6,860 bases of DNA, from the NCBI GenBank assembly GCA_030148045.1, contig JASBUE010000166.1, forward strand, positions 1-6,860. Direction: 5' to 3'. Shown here one piece after another: positions 6,625 to 6,860 of the stretch; position 1 is the stretch's first letter; each line of letters starts with the position of its first letter. The notes below the pieces were generated by a model. That model was not told the DNA's origin, did not search any database, and worked only from the letters and a program-made list of their open reading frames with translations. A program made the position numbers and the translations under genes. This DNA is from Candidatus Tenderia sp. GTDB lineage: Bacteria; Pseudomonadota; Gammaproteobacteria; Tenderiales; Tenderiaceae.

Positions 6625-6635
6625 GGCACTGTGCC
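6625..6635. repeat. 11-bp palindrome GGCAC-T-GTGCC before the first operon gene
   Basis: GGCAC (6625-6629) and GTGCC (6631-6635) are a perfect inverted repeat around one base, ending five bases upstream of the ATG at 6619. It could be a small operator or a hairpin over the translation start, which would fit the missing Shine-Dalgarno sequence. In GC-rich DNA such a palindrome can arise by chance. Confidence 0.35.
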
Positions 6636-6728
6636 AACGCCGACCGAGTCAAACCATGGAAAACGTGATGCCCGTTCGGGGTGGGTTTTGCAGCGGCGGA
6701 CGCAGCGCCATTTGAGTAACCCTTTCCG

Positions 6729-6754
6729 CGCCGCGCGCCTCTTCCTGCGCGGCG
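6729..6754. repeat. Perfect 8-bp hairpin CGCCGCGC / GCGCGGCG
   Basis: CGCCGCGC (6729-6736) is exactly complementary to GCGCGGCG (6747-6754) around a 10-base loop. All eight pairs are G-C, so the structure would be very stable as RNA or single-stranded DNA. No T-run follows on either strand, so it is not a standard terminator. On the minus strand the loop reads AGGAAGAGGC, purine-rich and similar to a Shine-Dalgarno sequence. Confidence 0.5.
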
Positions 6755-6772
6755 GCCCTTTCGGGTAGGGCC
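6754..6772. repeat. Second hairpin GGCCCT / AGGGCC adjoining the first
   Basis: GGCCCT (6754-6759) pairs with AGGGCC (6767-6772) around seven bases. It shares base 6754 with the first hairpin, so the two could stack or compete. On the plus strand it is followed by only three T, so it is at best a weak terminator for rightward transcripts. On the minus strand it would lie near the 5' end of the transfer-operon message if the promoter at 6779-6806 is real. Confidence 0.45.
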
Positions 6773-6778
6773 TTTGCC

Positions 6779-6806
6779 GTTATCTAACCCTTCCCTTGTA
6801 TCTCAA
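6779..6806 (-). promoter_or_regulatory. Possible promoter of the relaxase operon
   Basis: On the minus strand TTGAGA (6801-6806, 5 of 6 of the -35 consensus) and GATAAC (6779-6784, 4 of 6 of the -10 consensus) are separated by 16 bases. This lies within the AT-richer end of the window (80 bp counted at 40% GC, against much higher GC in the genes). Transcripts would start near 6770, run through both hairpins and enter the 134-aa gene about 150 bases later. The match is fair but not unique in AT-rich DNA. Confidence 0.35.
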
Positions 6807-6815
6807 GCTCTTAAA

Positions 6816-6828
6816 AGCCATTTTGGCT
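6816..6828. repeat. 13-bp palindrome AGCCA-TTT-TGGCT upstream of the possible promoter
   Basis: AGCCA (6816-6820) and TGGCT (6824-6828) form a perfect inverted repeat around three bases, about ten bases upstream of the possible -35 box. That is a plausible place for an activator or repressor site. A second CCATTT, preceded by A, occurs at 6838-6843. Function is unproven. Confidence 0.35.
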
Positions 6829-6860
6829 GTTAATTGACCATTTACGCTAAAAGCTTGCCC

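Larger units (their letters stand above)
6717..6795. repeat. Pair of near-identical 11-bp direct repeats bracketing two hairpins
   Basis: TAACCCTTTCC at 6717-6727 and TAACCCTTCCC at 6785-6795 match at 10 of 11 positions and are 68 bp apart, start to start. The two hairpins at 6729-6754 and 6754-6772 lie between them. Such an arrangement can mark binding sites around an origin of transfer or a regulatory leader. Neither function is shown by the sequence itself. Confidence 0.45.

Noticed and set aside
6671..6690. CCCG-TT-CGGG with a later T-run as a plus-strand terminator
   Set aside because: The four-base stem has a two-base loop, which is sterically poor, and the four T begin only after five further bases.
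6705..6713. GCGCCATTT, also present at the tRNA 3' end (169-177), as a possible second att site
   Set aside because: Nine bases is too short for a tRNA att repeat and easily arises by chance. The element appears to continue past it.
6780..6860. Minus-strand frame open from the right edge to a TAA at 6780-6782
   Set aside because: It has only 26 codons in 40% GC DNA that also carries a palindrome and a promoter-like pair. It could be the tail of a gene beyond the window, but nothing supports that.

Overview
The window is the integrase end of an integrative and conjugative element (ICE) or genomic island, sitting at the 3' end of a chromosomal tRNA-Arg(ACG) gene. The coding DNA is GC-rich, the tRNA encodes its own CCA, and the coupling protein, relaxase and DUF4400 protein resemble the PFGI-1/SXT-like conjugation families. 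Together these suggest a high-GC proteobacterium, most likely a gammaproteobacterium. The genus cannot be read from this sequence.

Layout: positions 1-97 are chromosomal flank with a good tRNA promoter. The tRNA occupies 98-174, and its 3' end is the presumed attachment site. A rho-independent terminator (195-224) on the element side ends tRNA transcription. All protein genes then lie on the minus strand. Read from left to right, against transcription, they are a tyrosine integrase (265-1293), a small excisionase/AlpA-like protein whose gene overlaps the integrase by 175 bp in another frame (1119-1496), a 306-bp stretch with no convincing gene, a DUF4400 membrane protein (1803-2474), a TraD-type coupling ATPase (2471-4501), a TraI_2/MobH-type HD relaxase (4506-6230) and an unrecognised 134-aa protein (6215-6619). 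The right end (6620-6860) is non-coding. It holds a possible minus-strand promoter, two adjacent perfect hairpins bracketed by an 11-bp near-direct repeat, and two short palindromes, and its last 80 bp are only 40% GC.

How the genes work together: transcription runs right to left from the structured leader through the unknown gene, relaxase, coupling protein and DUF4400 protein. Each junction is an overlap or a gap of a few bases, which points to one translationally coupled DNA-processing operon. The relaxase would nick the origin of transfer and the coupling ATPase would pass the DNA to a type IV secretion system encoded outside this window. The DUF4400 protein probably works in the membrane beside them. 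The integrase and its small partner gene handle integration and excision at tRNA-Arg.

The least ordinary signals are the long dual-coding overlap at the integrase start and the structured non-coding block upstream of the relaxase operon, which is a candidate oriT or regulatory leader. I see no CRISPR array, insertion sequence or defence system here.
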